Below are positions 8,649 through 16,592 of a stretch of 61,815 nt of DNA, piece after piece (position 1 is the first letter of the stretch; every line of letters starts with the position of its first letter). This stretch comes from a virus. A model generated the notes under the pieces. The model saw only the letters and a list, made by a program, of their open reading frames with translations, did no database searches and had not been told where the DNA came from. The stretch covers positions 1 to 61,815 of IMG/VR virus record IMGVR_UViG_3300022744_000030; one strand, written 5' to 3'. Position numbers and translations under genes: made by a program.

Positions 8649-9569
8649 TCAATTCTCCTTCAGTTTGACGGTTTGGTTTGCGACACCAGCGTTGAAACGC
8701 TCAACGTAGGTATCAGAGTACAGGGCGAGAGCTGCATCGTAGTTCTCCCATGCAAATTCCCTCCACCAGCCTGACGTAATGGACGTACAGACCTTCATCA
8801 AGGCAAGCGTAAACGCCTCTTTCGGGGTTTTCTTTCCGGGGTATGGCACGAGGCTTCTTTCTAGTGCAAGCACCATCGCTTCCTCTACGATAGAGTATAG
8901 CTGAATCTGCCTGTCACATGCAAGGAACATTTCCCTACTGCACATCACCTCTTCGTCTTCCGGTTTGAAATACAGGTAGGCCGGTTTGTCAAGGTGTGCA
9001 ACAGCGATATGCATAGTGTCGTGGTCGTACTTTTGGACAACTCCGGTCATTGTAGCATCGAAGAACACCCCCTTGTTGACTTTTAAGTTTGGATGCTTGT
9101 ACGTGTACGTGTCTCGCATCCGCTCTTGGTAGAAGTCATTCCAACTCGGCGGGATTTCACAACCCTTGCTACGAAGCAATTGAATGTCTCGCATTGTTTT
9201 TAGAAAGTGCGGAGAGTCTCTCAGGTATCTGTGCGACATCTTGAGCATGTACAGCAATTCTGTCGTCGGAAGGTGACACGCGTTCCCGTGGATGTCAACG
9301 ATGTTTCGCCATGCGCTCCCGCCTTGCTCTTGCACGAATTTGATGAGCTTCCAAGCCCTTGACCCCTCCCATGCAAGCTCGATTTCACACACGTCTCCGC
9401 GAGCGTTGCGCATGTACATTGACGCGCCGCTGTTGATTGGATAGTATGAAACTGCTCCGAACTTATGCTTGAAGTTCATAACCTCCTCGTATGTTCCAAC
9501 AAGGTCTAAGTCTTTCGGCGTTACATCAAATCCGTGATGCTTCAGTGCAGTTGATCCGATAACAATCAT
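8649..9569 (-). CDS. Nucleotidyltransferase-like phage protein
   Basis: 306 residues. The N-terminus IGSTALKHHG and then TPKDLDLVGTYEE resembles the GS-x(n)-DxD active-site pattern of polymerase-beta-type nucleotidyltransferases (here DLDLVG). The rest is helical, with LYMLKMSHRYLRDSPHF. I recall similar proteins of unknown function in T5-like and other phages (DUF7275-like). The substrate is unknown. The stop lies within the ribosome-site region of the lipoprotein gene. Confidence 0.65.
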   Translation of the reverse strand: MIVIGSTALKHHGFDVTPKDLDLVGTYEEVMNFKHKFGAVSYYPINSGASMYMRNARGDVCEIELAWEGSRAWKLIKFVQEQGGSAWRNIVDIHGNACHLPTTELLYMLKMSHRYLRDSPHFLKTMRDIQLLRSKGCEIPPSWNDFYQERMRDTYTYKHPNLKVNKGVFFDATMTGVVQKYDHDTMHIAVAHLDKPAYLYFKPEDEEVMCSREMFLACDRQIQLYSIVEEAMVLALERSLVPYPGKKTPKEAFTLALMKVCTSITSGWWREFAWENYDAALALYSDTYVERFNAGVANQTVKLKEN

Positions 9570-9626
9570 ACCATCCTTTCGTGAGTTACAGAACAGCCCG
9601 GGCTTCTGGGCTATCTGTCGCCCTGT

Positions 9627-10040
9627 TCAGCAGTTGCTTGAGTACCAGGCCCGACACTGAGCTTCCATTTCCTGAAGAGTGTCAAGAAGCCTTACCATAG
9701 TCCTTGACATATATGCATCGACGGCCGCGCCCTCGTCTCTCGGGTCTTCTAGGCGATACGATAGCGGGCGTTCGTCGTAGTCCTCACCACTGTACGGAAG
9801 TTGGTACGACACACCAGAAGCGTCAGAGACGACAGCGACATCTTTGAGAAGGCTGTTGATGTGGTCAGCAAGAGCCTCTGCTTCTGCTTCAGAGCCTGCT
9901 CCCAACATCATCAGTTCGTTGAACTGCTTCGTAGCCTCTTCGATGCCGTCGGATATAAACTTGACGGCATCTTTTCGCATTGCTGAGCGTTGAGCCTGAA
10001 TCTGATCGATGTCAACGCCGCCTAGAATGATCTTGCTCAT
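9627..10040 (-). CDS. Hypothetical protein, paralogue of the 10050-10295 product
   Basis: 137 residues, acidic, beginning MSKIILGGVDIDQIQAQ. The start (ILGGVDI) and a mid-protein DASGVSYQLP match the neighbour's IVGGIDL and QASGIDVDLY, so the two arose by duplication. Mostly helical. No known function. Confidence 0.65.
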   Translation of the reverse strand: MSKIILGGVDIDQIQAQRSAMRKDAVKFISDGIEEATKQFNELMMLGAGSEAEAEALADHINSLLKDVAVVSDASGVSYQLPYSGEDYDERPLSYRLEDPRDEGAAVDAYMSRTMVRLLDTLQEMEAQCRAWYSSNC

Positions 10041-10049
10041 GTGTACCTC

Positions 10050-10295
10050 TCAGCAGTGGGCAGACGAAGAGTCCCAGTCGTTGACGGTATCAATGTCTTC
10101 CAGCGGCCACCTGAGACTATAGAGGTCCACATCGATACCGGATGCTTGCTGGATGTCCTTGATTTCTCCGAGAAGCTTCTTGATGTTCTCGACGCGCTCA
10201 GCGACGGCTTGAACAGCCACTTGAGTGACAGCTTCTTTTGCCTTCTTGTACTCGTTGAGGTCAATACCACCAACAATGAATTCAGTCTTTGCCAT
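10050..10295 (-). CDS. Hypothetical protein, paralogue of the 9627-10040 product
   Basis: 81 residues from the ATG at 10295, which has AAGGAG ten bases upstream. It starts MAKTEFIVGGIDLNEYKKAK, followed by a helix rich in Glu, Lys and Val and then an acidic end. It shares the GGxDL and ASGxxxxL features with its downstream neighbour. Function unknown. Confidence 0.65.
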   Translation of the reverse strand: MAKTEFIVGGIDLNEYKKAKEAVTQVAVQAVAERVENIKKLLGEIKDIQQASGIDVDLYSLRWPLEDIDTVNDWDSSSAHC

Positions 10296-10419
10296 TTTCA
10301 GATTTCTCCTTTTCAGTTTTGAGGGTTTGTTCTTGCTTGTATTCAAATCCAAAGATCAAGAATGGAAAGAATACAAGCACTGGAGCTGTGAATGCTATAG
10401 CCGCGTAGTACGGATTCAC
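10282..10419 (-). CDS. Small single-pass membrane protein
   Basis: 45 residues from a GTG overlapping the previous stop (GTGA). Residues 6-25 form one hydrophobic helix (AIAFTAPVLVFFPFLIFG), followed by a charged cytoplasmic-type tail, KTEKEKSENGKD. The tail codons contain the ribosome site of the next gene. Not recognised. Confidence 0.6.
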   Translation of the reverse strand: MNPYYAAIAFTAPVLVFFPFLIFGFEYKQEQTLKTEKEKSENGKD

Positions 10420-10583
10420 TTCACTCTCACCAACACGGTACTTGCTTGCGGAATCTCTTTCCTGATGAAATCCGCCGCAGTCTCATGCGTCAGTTCGCCT
10501 ACTTCGTATTGCTGAATTTCGTCGCCGACGCGAACGCCAACTAGGAATTCAGGAATAGGCTCAAAAAGTTCGAGCTGTTCCAT
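10416..10583 (-). CDS. Small hypothetical protein
   Basis: 55 residues from the ATG at 10583, six bases after the previous stop; a 9-codon longer form is possible. Acidic first half (MEQLELFEPIPEF), then VGDEIQQYEVGELTHETAADFI. No family recognised. Coupled to the membrane-protein gene by a GTGA overlap. Confidence 0.55.
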   Translation of the reverse strand: MEQLELFEPIPEFLVGVRVGDEIQQYEVGELTHETAADFIRKEIPQASTVLVRVK

Positions 10584-10588
10584 ATCTG

Positions 10589-10777
10589 TCAGCAATACAA
10601 AGGCTCCCACTCTTGTGTATGAGGGGAGTAGTGTCCGACAATACCGTAGCCGGCAATGCTCATGTTGAAGCCGACGCGTGCCTCGTCAGCAATAGCCTCA
10701 GCTTCAGAAATCTTCTCTTGCGCTTCTGCAATTAGTTGCGCAATCTTGTTGATTGCCTCTTTTTGATGCAGACTCAT
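10589..10777 (-). CDS. Small hypothetical protein
   Basis: 62 residues from the ATG at 10777, preceded by AAGGAG. The first 40 residues form a likely amphipathic helix (KEAINKIAQLIAEAQEKISE), followed by a GYGIVGHYSPHTQEWEPL end. Unknown function. Confidence 0.6.
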   Translation of the reverse strand: MSLHQKEAINKIAQLIAEAQEKISEAEAIADEARVGFNMSIAGYGIVGHYSPHTQEWEPLYC

Positions 10778-10787
10778 CGTTCTCCTT

Positions 10788-11370
10788 TCAGTCGTTGATA
10801 TCAACATTATAGCCCATCAGAGCCGTAGACACACGCGAATCAAGACTATCAATGTGTAAATTGACAACACGCTTGATTTCAGCTTCCTTTGCAACTTTGT
10901 AGGCTGCGAATGCGGCTTCTGGCGAGGGAAACAGCCCAAGGTACTCCACCCGTCCGTTGCAACGCAGTTGAGCAACAAATTTAGCAGCCTTCTTGTTGTA
11001 AGAGACGCCCAGCGGGTAGGCTCCTCTGCTGTTGTTGCAGCTTACAAGTAGCAGGTTTACCTGTCTAGGGACAAATACACACAACTCTGGGCAATAGACC
11101 TTATTGCCCTTCAGCAAAATGTCCTTGTCCAACTCCCCCAGTCCCGTACCCAACTTGCTTCCTGCCCCACTCAATAAACTCATGGCAAGACTTGAAAGTT
11201 GTAGTGCAGCTAGTGTATGTCGGCCTTCGTCCCTGATTAGCCCCACCCGCCTTGCAGCGTTGTCGCATATTATGGTAGTACCGTCCGCCAATAGTGAATA
11301 CGGTCTTTCCGCCTAACGTATCCGTCCCCGCCCACTCTCCACTTTCAGTCTTGAAGTCTTCTATATTCAT
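10788..11370 (-). pseudogene. AP2-domain HNH-type homing endonuclease, frameshifted
   Basis: Two overlapping frames together match the intact paralogue at 26437-27021. Frame 1 gives MNIEDFKTESGEW through to QVGYGTG, and the other frame continues with ELDKDILLKGNKVYCPELC to the end NVDIND. The break is at a run of five G near 11140, where four would keep the frame. The second half carries the AP2-like strands (KFVAQLRCNGRVEYLGLF, PEAAFAAY). Either a real inactivating mutation or a homopolymer sequencing error. Confidence 0.75.
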
Positions 11371-11380
11371 CCGACACCTT

Positions 11381-13159
11381 TCAATACTCAGCAGTATTCT
11401 TACTAAGCCAGTCGTCCTTGTGCATCAACTGGTGCGAGTCATTATCGTACAGAAACTCTCCGCACGGGCCAGTCCTACCGTTGTCCCGGTTCTTGGACAG
11501 GTACACACTGGTAGTGTTGCGAGCTATTTCATCTTCGGCCATCTTATCACGTTGCAGAAGAATGTTCAATGCGGCTGACTTGAAAATAGTAGAGCTGCCG
11601 ATCATGGATTCCTCGTCTGGCATGCCACCCCTACTGGCACTTGTCGCCCCAGCCCCTGCTTTTCTGATGTGACTCACGTTGAAGAACGTAACACTGTGAC
11701 TCTTTACCATGCCTTTCTCCCATTTCATGAATAGCGCCTGTTCTTCGATCGATAACCCGTCTAGTACGTCTGACAGAACATCAATAACGATGACTTTTAC
11801 ATCCATTCCAATGACGAGTTCCTCTATCAGCCGTTTTATATCGTCTACAGAGCCATCCCTGTCGTCAACGAGGTGCCAACGATGGGAACCATCTTCATTG
11901 AAGAACAACTCACGCTCTTTGTCTTTTACCCACTGCGAGTCCAGGAAGCGTTGCTGCTCCTCTCTTGATTGGATATTATTGATCTTCTTGCCAATGTGCC
12001 TAGATAGCATTGATAACCCATACTGCCCAGCATTCAATTCCATCGACACTACCCCGATCTTGTGCGGGCTGTTGAAAATCCAATGATAAATCATCGTATC
12101 AACCCATGTCGTCTTACCGGTCCCTGACCCAGATGCCAAGTTAACGATCTTTCCGAGTGAGATGCCTCCCGCAGTCAGTTCGTTTAGCTCCTTCATAAAC
12201 GGCGGGAAGGGGATTTTCTCCGAACTCACCTCATCCCGCAGGCGTTTACCAAGGTCGCCACTACCGACAATCCCGGCTGGTACATGCTGCTTTGCATTCC
12301 AAAAGTCCTGAATGAAGTCCCTCTCTTTTCCAGCCTTAACGTAGTCATCAGCGTCTTTGAAGCGCATAGACATTATATAGGCTCGACCTTTTGGTAGGAC
12401 TTTTGCTATCTTCTCAGCAGCCTCTTCGCCAGCTTTGTCGGCATCCATGCAGACGATGATCTTTTCAAACTGGTTGAAGAATTCGTAGCGACTTTGCACC
12501 TGCTTGTATGCGCCGCTCTCGCCGAGCGTGGAGCAAACGACAGCAGGTGGTTCAAATTCAGACTTCCCTCGACGTTCGAGGTCGTCCTTGAGCATCTGGT
12601 ACGTGTTCAGGAGCTTGGTTTCACCCCCTACGATAATCACTGTGCGCTTCGAGTTCTTGAAGCGGAACTCGCCGATCATATCGCATTCCTTGCCGACCTG
12701 CCCAATCGGATTAGAAAAGTCTTTAGGGAATACGCGAGTGCGATATCCAGCTAGCTGGCCGTCTATTGTGGTCGGGAAATACTGTTTGCATGGCTCGCCA
12801 GTTTCGGCGTCGTACTCGTAGCGAACTCCGAAATACTTGTTGGTTTCGTCCCGGATTCCACGGTAGCCGTGGCCCTTCGTCCCGGTGTAGCTCTTGATTT
12901 CAGCGTTCTGTTCGTCTGTGATTTTTTCTCTGGTCATTACTTCTTGATCCTCTTCCTCTTCGGCATCCCACCCCATCTTAGCCATGTGCTCATCTGAAGG
13001 GATAGTGAAATTGCAAGACCAGCAAAAGGCGCCGTTACCGGCGCCATATACATGCATATTGTTACCAGCGTTATCGCGGCCGTTACGTCGGCATCGCGGG
13101 CATGCTGTTTTATGGGCATAGCTCGTGTCAATCCCGTATTTCTCTGCTGGTGTCGTCAT
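11381..13159 (-). CDS. T7 gp4-like DNA primase-helicase
   Basis: 592 residues. Residues about 20-50 carry a zinc finger (CPRCRRNG ... CWSC); a TOPRIM domain follows with VGGETK near 180 and CMDADKAGEEAA near 240; the RecA-like helicase domain has Walker A GSGTGKTTW near 345, then VSMELNAGQYG, a Walker B-like VIVIDVLSDV and a C-terminal STSR-type region ending with LSKNRDNGRTG. It primes the lagging strand and unwinds DNA with the T7-type polymerase. Length is close to T7 gp4 (566). Confidence 0.93.
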   Translation of the reverse strand: MTTPAEKYGIDTSYAHKTACPRCRRNGRDNAGNNMHVYGAGNGAFCWSCNFTIPSDEHMAKMGWDAEEEEDQEVMTREKITDEQNAEIKSYTGTKGHGYRGIRDETNKYFGVRYEYDAETGEPCKQYFPTTIDGQLAGYRTRVFPKDFSNPIGQVGKECDMIGEFRFKNSKRTVIIVGGETKLLNTYQMLKDDLERRGKSEFEPPAVVCSTLGESGAYKQVQSRYEFFNQFEKIIVCMDADKAGEEAAEKIAKVLPKGRAYIMSMRFKDADDYVKAGKERDFIQDFWNAKQHVPAGIVGSGDLGKRLRDEVSSEKIPFPPFMKELNELTAGGISLGKIVNLASGSGTGKTTWVDTMIYHWIFNSPHKIGVVSMELNAGQYGLSMLSRHIGKKINNIQSREEQQRFLDSQWVKDKERELFFNEDGSHRWHLVDDRDGSVDDIKRLIEELVIGMDVKVIVIDVLSDVLDGLSIEEQALFMKWEKGMVKSHSVTFFNVSHIRKAGAGATSASRGGMPDEESMIGSSTIFKSAALNILLQRDKMAEDEIARNTTSVYLSKNRDNGRTGPCGEFLYDNDSHQLMHKDDWLSKNTAEY

Positions 13160-13163
13160 CAGG

Positions 13164-13415
13164 TCACGCCAGTGAAATCAAACGCTTCGTAGCGAGGCGT
13201 CGCTGGCGAGTCCAGCAAAGCTCCCGCAGAACGTCCTTGTCCAGTTTTTGATCTTTGCCCATCACCTTCAATTCTTCACGAATTGCTTTGGTCACTTGGT
13301 ACTGGCTAAGAAACTTGAACAGTAGGTAGTCTTGCTCACGTACAGAGATGGAGTTTGCACGCTGCGCAATTCGAGATTGGACACTGGAAATCAGTTTGTT
13401 GAGGGACATCGCCAT
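13164..13415 (-). CDS. Hypothetical protein
   Basis: 83 residues, basic and helical (MSLNKLISSVQSRIAQ, then TRQRRLATKRLISLA). It precedes the primase-helicase gene by 4 bp and directly follows a promoter embedded in a hairpin, so it is probably the first gene of the replication transcript. The charge suggests nucleic-acid binding, which is inference. Confidence 0.6.
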   Translation of the reverse strand: MAMSLNKLISSVQSRIAQRANSISVREQDYLLFKFLSQYQVTKAIREELKVMGKDQKLDKDVLRELCWTRQRRLATKRLISLA

Positions 13416-13444
13416 CTTGTAAGTTCCTTTCTGGTTGTTTCTGA

Positions 13445-13484
13445 GCCGAAGCCGCTATTGTATGCGGCTTCGGCAAGTTGTCAA
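13445..13484 (-). promoter_or_regulatory. Sigma70-like promoter with its -10 inside a hairpin loop
   Basis: On the minus strand TTGACA (13484-13479), a 16 bp spacer, and TACAAT (13462-13457). The -10 lies within the 8-nt loop of a perfect 11-bp inverted repeat (13445-13455 and 13464-13474). It would drive 13415 and the primase-helicase, downstream of the HNH gene. Confidence 0.7.
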
Positions 13485-13487
13485 GAT

Positions 13488-14039
13488 TTACTTGGTGTTG
13501 ATGATGCCCTTGTGTCTTGCAGTGTATTCAGCACCAGTCGAGTTTAAGGCATCTAGCTTGGCGAGTCTGAACTTAACGGTAAGATCAAAAGCACTATCTC
13601 CGTGTCTTAGCATAGAAAACGCCTTCTCTTTGACCTTTCCGCCTTCCATCCACGTCGCTACCCAATAGCTGAATGTCTTTCCGCTTGGGATTTCCCTGAC
13701 TTTATTGTGGACGCCTTTTACTCCGGATGTGTTATCACATCTTACACCCGTATTGTGAGTATTTACTACTTGAGGGACGCAACGCAAATTTTCTATTTTG
13801 TTGTCACTTTTAACGCCATTTATATGATCTACAGTTAAGTTGTTTGGTATGCCTCTATTATTAAGGCAGAAGACAACCCTATGAGCCATAACGTCTTGGC
13901 CTGCAATAGTGACTTTATAGTACCCACTTGTCTTACACAGATAACCAGCCGGTTGGCCTGTCATATGGCGAAGGCAAGAGGTACTCGTCTCGTCGTAGTA
14001 AAATTTCCCACTAGCTTTTTCGTAGTCTATCTCAATCAT
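13488..14039 (-). CDS. HNH homing endonuclease with AP2-like C-terminus
   Basis: 183 residues. HRVVFCLNNRGIP, then VDHINGVKSDNKIENLR (HNH core), a GVRCDNTSGVKGVHNK link and SYWVATWMEGGKVKEKAFS, which is the AP2-type strand pattern. Free-standing, with the ATG overlapping the stop of the SPFH gene (ATGA). It lies between the SPFH lipoprotein and the primase-helicase operon. Confidence 0.88.
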   Translation of the reverse strand: MIEIDYEKASGKFYYDETSTSCLRHMTGQPAGYLCKTSGYYKVTIAGQDVMAHRVVFCLNNRGIPNNLTVDHINGVKSDNKIENLRCVPQVVNTHNTGVRCDNTSGVKGVHNKVREIPSGKTFSYWVATWMEGGKVKEKAFSMLRHGDSAFDLTVKFRLAKLDALNSTGAEYTARHKGIINTK

Positions 14040-14833
14040 TTACGGGTGTCAACAATACCTCGGAAGTCGTAGGGCACAACGATTGCTTGGACCTTGCCAG
14101 CAGCGATACCTTCCGCAATCTTCATCTGTGCCGCTGCCTGCATGTATTGGATCGCGCCAGTATTGGCATTCAGGGCAGCGATTCGCCGGCTCTCGGCCTC
14201 TGCCGTGCGAACTTCGACTTCCTTTTGCAGCAGGCCGTTCTTGGCGCGCACAAGCTCGTTTGCGCTTGCAACGATGGAATCTGCCGGGACAACGCCACGG
14301 ATTTGAACACGAGAAATCGTGATCGAGTTGCCAAGACCTTCGGCTTGCAGCGTTGCGTTGATGATCGCCTTGATTTGCGTCTCCATCGCCTCGCGATTGT
14401 CGTTCATCGTCAGGGCCTCGTACTCTCGCGCAGACTTGTACGCGGCGTTTCGGGCCGTCTGGGTGACGTAATTGTACATCAAGTAGATGTCGCCGTTCGC
14501 TTCAGCGTGAAAGCTACGGCTCTTCGAGCTGTACAGTTCCGCGACCTGACTTTGATTGATGCTGTAGATGACAGACAGGTCAAAGTCCTTCATCGTGCTG
14601 TTGTCTTTTGCAATCGGGGTCATGTTCTCGATGACAGCCGACACGTCCTTGATTGGGAACGTGATGATCGATCCCACCAAGGTTTGGTTGAAGCTGCCTG
14701 GCAGTAGCTCGCCCTGCTTGATTTGCTTGTCATAGCCAATACGCACACCGACTTCGCCGGTTTCGATTCGAGTGCATCCAGCGGACATGATTGCCAAGGC
14801 AGCGATTGCGGTAGCAGCGAAAAACTTCTTCAT
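14036..14833 (-). CDS. SPFH/Band 7 domain lipoprotein
   Basis: 265 residues from the ATG at 14833 with AAGGAG upstream. Signal peptide KKFFAATAIAALAIM with lipobox MSAGC, then GEVGVRIGYDKQI and a long SPFH-type domain (VIENMTPIAKDNSTMKDFDL; SREYEALTMNDNREAM), ending with a helical Ala/Glu-rich region (NGLLQKEVEVRTAEAESRR). SPFH proteins oligomerise at membranes and often regulate proteases or form cages. A periplasmic lipoprotein version in a phage could alter the envelope or exclude other phages; this is inference. A possible promoter (TTGGCT-16-TACACT) lies upstream near 14962-14990. Confidence 0.85.
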   Translation of the reverse strand: MKKFFAATAIAALAIMSAGCTRIETGEVGVRIGYDKQIKQGELLPGSFNQTLVGSIITFPIKDVSAVIENMTPIAKDNSTMKDFDLSVIYSINQSQVAELYSSKSRSFHAEANGDIYLMYNYVTQTARNAAYKSAREYEALTMNDNREAMETQIKAIINATLQAEGLGNSITISRVQIRGVVPADSIVASANELVRAKNGLLQKEVEVRTAEAESRRIAALNANTGAIQYMQAAAQMKIAEGIAAGKVQAIVVPYDFRGIVDTRK

Positions 14834-14853
14834 TGACTTTCTCCTTGTACTGG

Positions 14854-15030
14854 TTAGAAACAAATGACAATCGCTGCCAGTGCAGCGGTTGCCACAGATG
14901 CGGTGAGAAGGGCGACTAGCGCCCATTTTGCAAAGCTCAGCTTCTGTTTGAAAGTTGAACTACGCAACGCAGTGTAGCACAGAAACGAGAGAAGCCAAGT
15001 TATTACGAAAACGCCAATAAGTCTTAGCAA
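14854..15030 (-). CDS. Small two-helix membrane protein
   Basis: 58 residues from a TTG overlapping the end of thyX, with a GAGG-type site upstream. Two hydrophobic segments (LIGVFVITWLLSFLCY and ALVALLTASVATAALAAIVI) are joined by a short basic loop. It could be a holin, given the SleB-type lysin nearby (15706-16218), or a partner of the adjacent SPFH lipoprotein. Neither is proven. Confidence 0.55.
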   Translation of the reverse strand: MLRLIGVFVITWLLSFLCYTALRSSTFKQKLSFAKWALVALLTASVATAALAAIVICF

Positions 15031-15686
15031 CTCACCACCTCAAATGCTGCACCAATTTGTGATGCGATAAGTTTTGCAAGTTCGACGTGTTCCTTCTGCG
15101 TAACGCCGTCTTCTGTGCGTACTTCTAGGTAATGCATCCATGACCGGATAGTGCCATTCACGTACAGCCTACTCATCGTAAGACCTTCTGGCAGAATTAC
15201 GCGCGCGACTTCTTTGGCTAGCCCGTTGTTTATAGCCCACTCATAATGAGTTTTTACGGCAGCCAGGAGTTCGCGTTGTCGTCGTTCCCACTCACTTTTC
15301 AGTCCGTGAGCGTCTTCTCCAAAAGTTTCAAGACTGTTTTGGCGGTTCTTTACGTCTTGAAGACGAAGCTCTCGTAGGCAGAAAGTCGCCTCAAGGTCAC
15401 GCACATCAGCATATCGTTGGCTAAACTCCTGAAAAGAGAAGCTCCGGTGGCGTAAAAGTTGTCGTGCAATGTCACGCGGGGCTTCAACTTCGACGACAGC
15501 ATTTGCCATTTCAAATGGAGACCAGTGCTTGTGCTTCTTAAGATATGCAACAAGCTTTTTCGCAGTGTCCATATTGAACTGGTTGCTTGGATTACTCACC
15601 CGAGCACAGTATGAAATTAGTTCAGAAGCATCATGAATACCTGTAACGACGGGTGCAGTGACAGCGATTAGTTTTGCATTCAGCAT
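15024..15686 (-). CDS. thyX: Flavin-dependent thymidylate synthase ThyX
   Basis: 220 residues with the ThyX signature RHRSFSFQEFSQRY near residue 79 (consensus RHRxxSxNExSxRY, here with Q in place of N). Also HWSPFEMANAVVEVE upstream and LPEGLTMSRLYVNGTIRSW downstream, matching the substrate-binding region. It makes dTMP from dUMP using methylenetetrahydrofolate, FAD and NADPH, so it fits with the dNMP kinase and the NAD genes in this operon block. Confidence 0.93.
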   Translation of the reverse strand: MLNAKLIAVTAPVVTGIHDASELISYCARVSNPSNQFNMDTAKKLVAYLKKHKHWSPFEMANAVVEVEAPRDIARQLLRHRSFSFQEFSQRYADVRDLEATFCLRELRLQDVKNRQNSLETFGEDAHGLKSEWERRQRELLAAVKTHYEWAINNGLAKEVARVILPEGLTMSRLYVNGTIRSWMHYLEVRTEDGVTQKEHVELAKLIASQIGAAFEVVSC

Positions 15687-15705
15687 TAAAATTCTCCTTG
15701 TAAAG

Positions 15706-16218
15706 TCAACCGCCTTTATAACGGTAATCTCGTTCCTTACAGAACGTCAGTTTCCCTATTGGCTTGCAAGCCATGTTAACTGCCCAGTAAGGCTTCCTAC
15801 CACTGTAGAAGAACTTGAAGTTCTTGTACTTGAGAACCAGCCTGTGAGACAGTGCAGAGTGTAGCAGCTTTTTCTGCGCAGAGTCAAACTTTTTTATGCC
15901 GTTGCGCCTGTACCACGAGAACTGGTGCTTCTCCGCCACAACCTGACAGTAAGTCTGCCCAGATTCTACGGCTCTATTGACGATCACGTCAATGACTGCA
16001 CGCTGAGCCCCGAGGGGCTCTCCACGGGCCTCATAGTAAACAGCAGACGCCAGACACTTCTCGTGGCGCTCTGGAATTGCCTCTGCAAACGTCGGCATGT
16101 AGAGCACGCATGCTGCCACTATAACAGACTTCACTGACAATGCGAAAGCCCTGCGACAATAGCGGCGAAACTTACTACCGCTGCGAGAACTGTAACGATA
16201 ACTGCGCGCATTTTTCAT
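15706..16218 (-). CDS. Cell wall hydrolase, SleB family (endolysin candidate)
   Basis: 170 residues. A very basic N-terminus (RSYRYSSRSGSKFRRYCRR) precedes one hydrophobic helix (SVKSVIVAACVLYMPTFAEA) that can act as a signal anchor or signal peptide. The catalytic domain shows CLASAVYYEARGEP, QRAVIDVIVNRA, YCQVVAEKHQFSWY and a CKERDYR end, as in SleB-type peptidoglycan hydrolases. The membrane signal suggests export without a classical holin (SAR-type). Start chosen at 16218, eight bases after the preceding stop; a start at 16242 is possible. Confidence 0.82.
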   Translation of the reverse strand: MKNARSYRYSSRSGSKFRRYCRRAFALSVKSVIVAACVLYMPTFAEAIPERHEKCLASAVYYEARGEPLGAQRAVIDVIVNRAVESGQTYCQVVAEKHQFSWYRRNGIKKFDSAQKKLLHSALSHRLVLKYKNFKFFYSGRKPYWAVNMACKPIGKLTFCKERDYRYKGG

Positions 16219-16225
16219 ACTTTCT

Positions 16226-16465
16226 TCACGTTCGCCAGCCATTGAAGTACAGGTCATGCATCCTTTGCTTCGACTTGGCTGGAATTCTAGGGTACGGCAT
16301 CCAAGAGACAAAGTGCTTTTCGTCTCCGCGCTTCCATGTAACTTCGCAAAGTTTACCACCGATGCTGATGGCGAGCAAGTTGTTTCCTATCGGTGGCGGG
16401 TAGTCGATGATGTCCATCATTTCTGGAGCCTTTACAACAGGCCGCTTAAGTTCTTCAGTGTTCAC
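16226..16465 (-). CDS. Conserved small phage protein, unknown
   Basis: 79 residues from a GTG with GGAGG five bases upstream. The core (IIDYPPPIGNNLLAISIGG, then HFVSWMPYPRIPAKSK) follows a frequent phage pattern: a PPxGxxLL strand and a W-x-P-x-P-xIP end. Function unknown. It sits directly after a terminator hairpin and before the lysin gene. Confidence 0.65.
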   Translation of the reverse strand: MNTEELKRPVVKAPEMMDIIDYPPPIGNNLLAISIGGKLCEVTWKRGDEKHFVSWMPYPRIPAKSKQRMHDLYFNGWRT

Positions 16466-16477
16466 GAAACCTCCAAA

Positions 16478-16500
16478 TGAAAATGGGGCCTTTCGGCCCC
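16478..16500 (-). terminator. Rho-independent-type terminator
   Basis: Minus strand GGGGCC-GAAA-GGCCCC (arms 16500-16495 and 16490-16485) followed by ATTTTCATTT. It would end transcripts coming from the AP2 endonuclease and ligase before the 16226-16465 gene. Confidence 0.65.
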
Positions 16501-16592
16501 AGTTGTTAGTGGTGAGCAACCTCTGTCGAGGTATGTAGTTGACAGATTTACTCGGACATATCCTCTTCAGCACGGATGCAGAGGAAGGTCGG

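Noticed and set aside
7657-8709. Plus-strand 350-residue ORF
   Set aside because: Shadow of the GC-rich DHH phosphoesterase and lipoprotein genes; Arg/His/Ala-rich sequence with no motif.
14087-14707. Plus-strand 206-residue ORF
   Set aside because: Antisense of the SPFH lipoprotein gene, which has clear signal peptide and domain.
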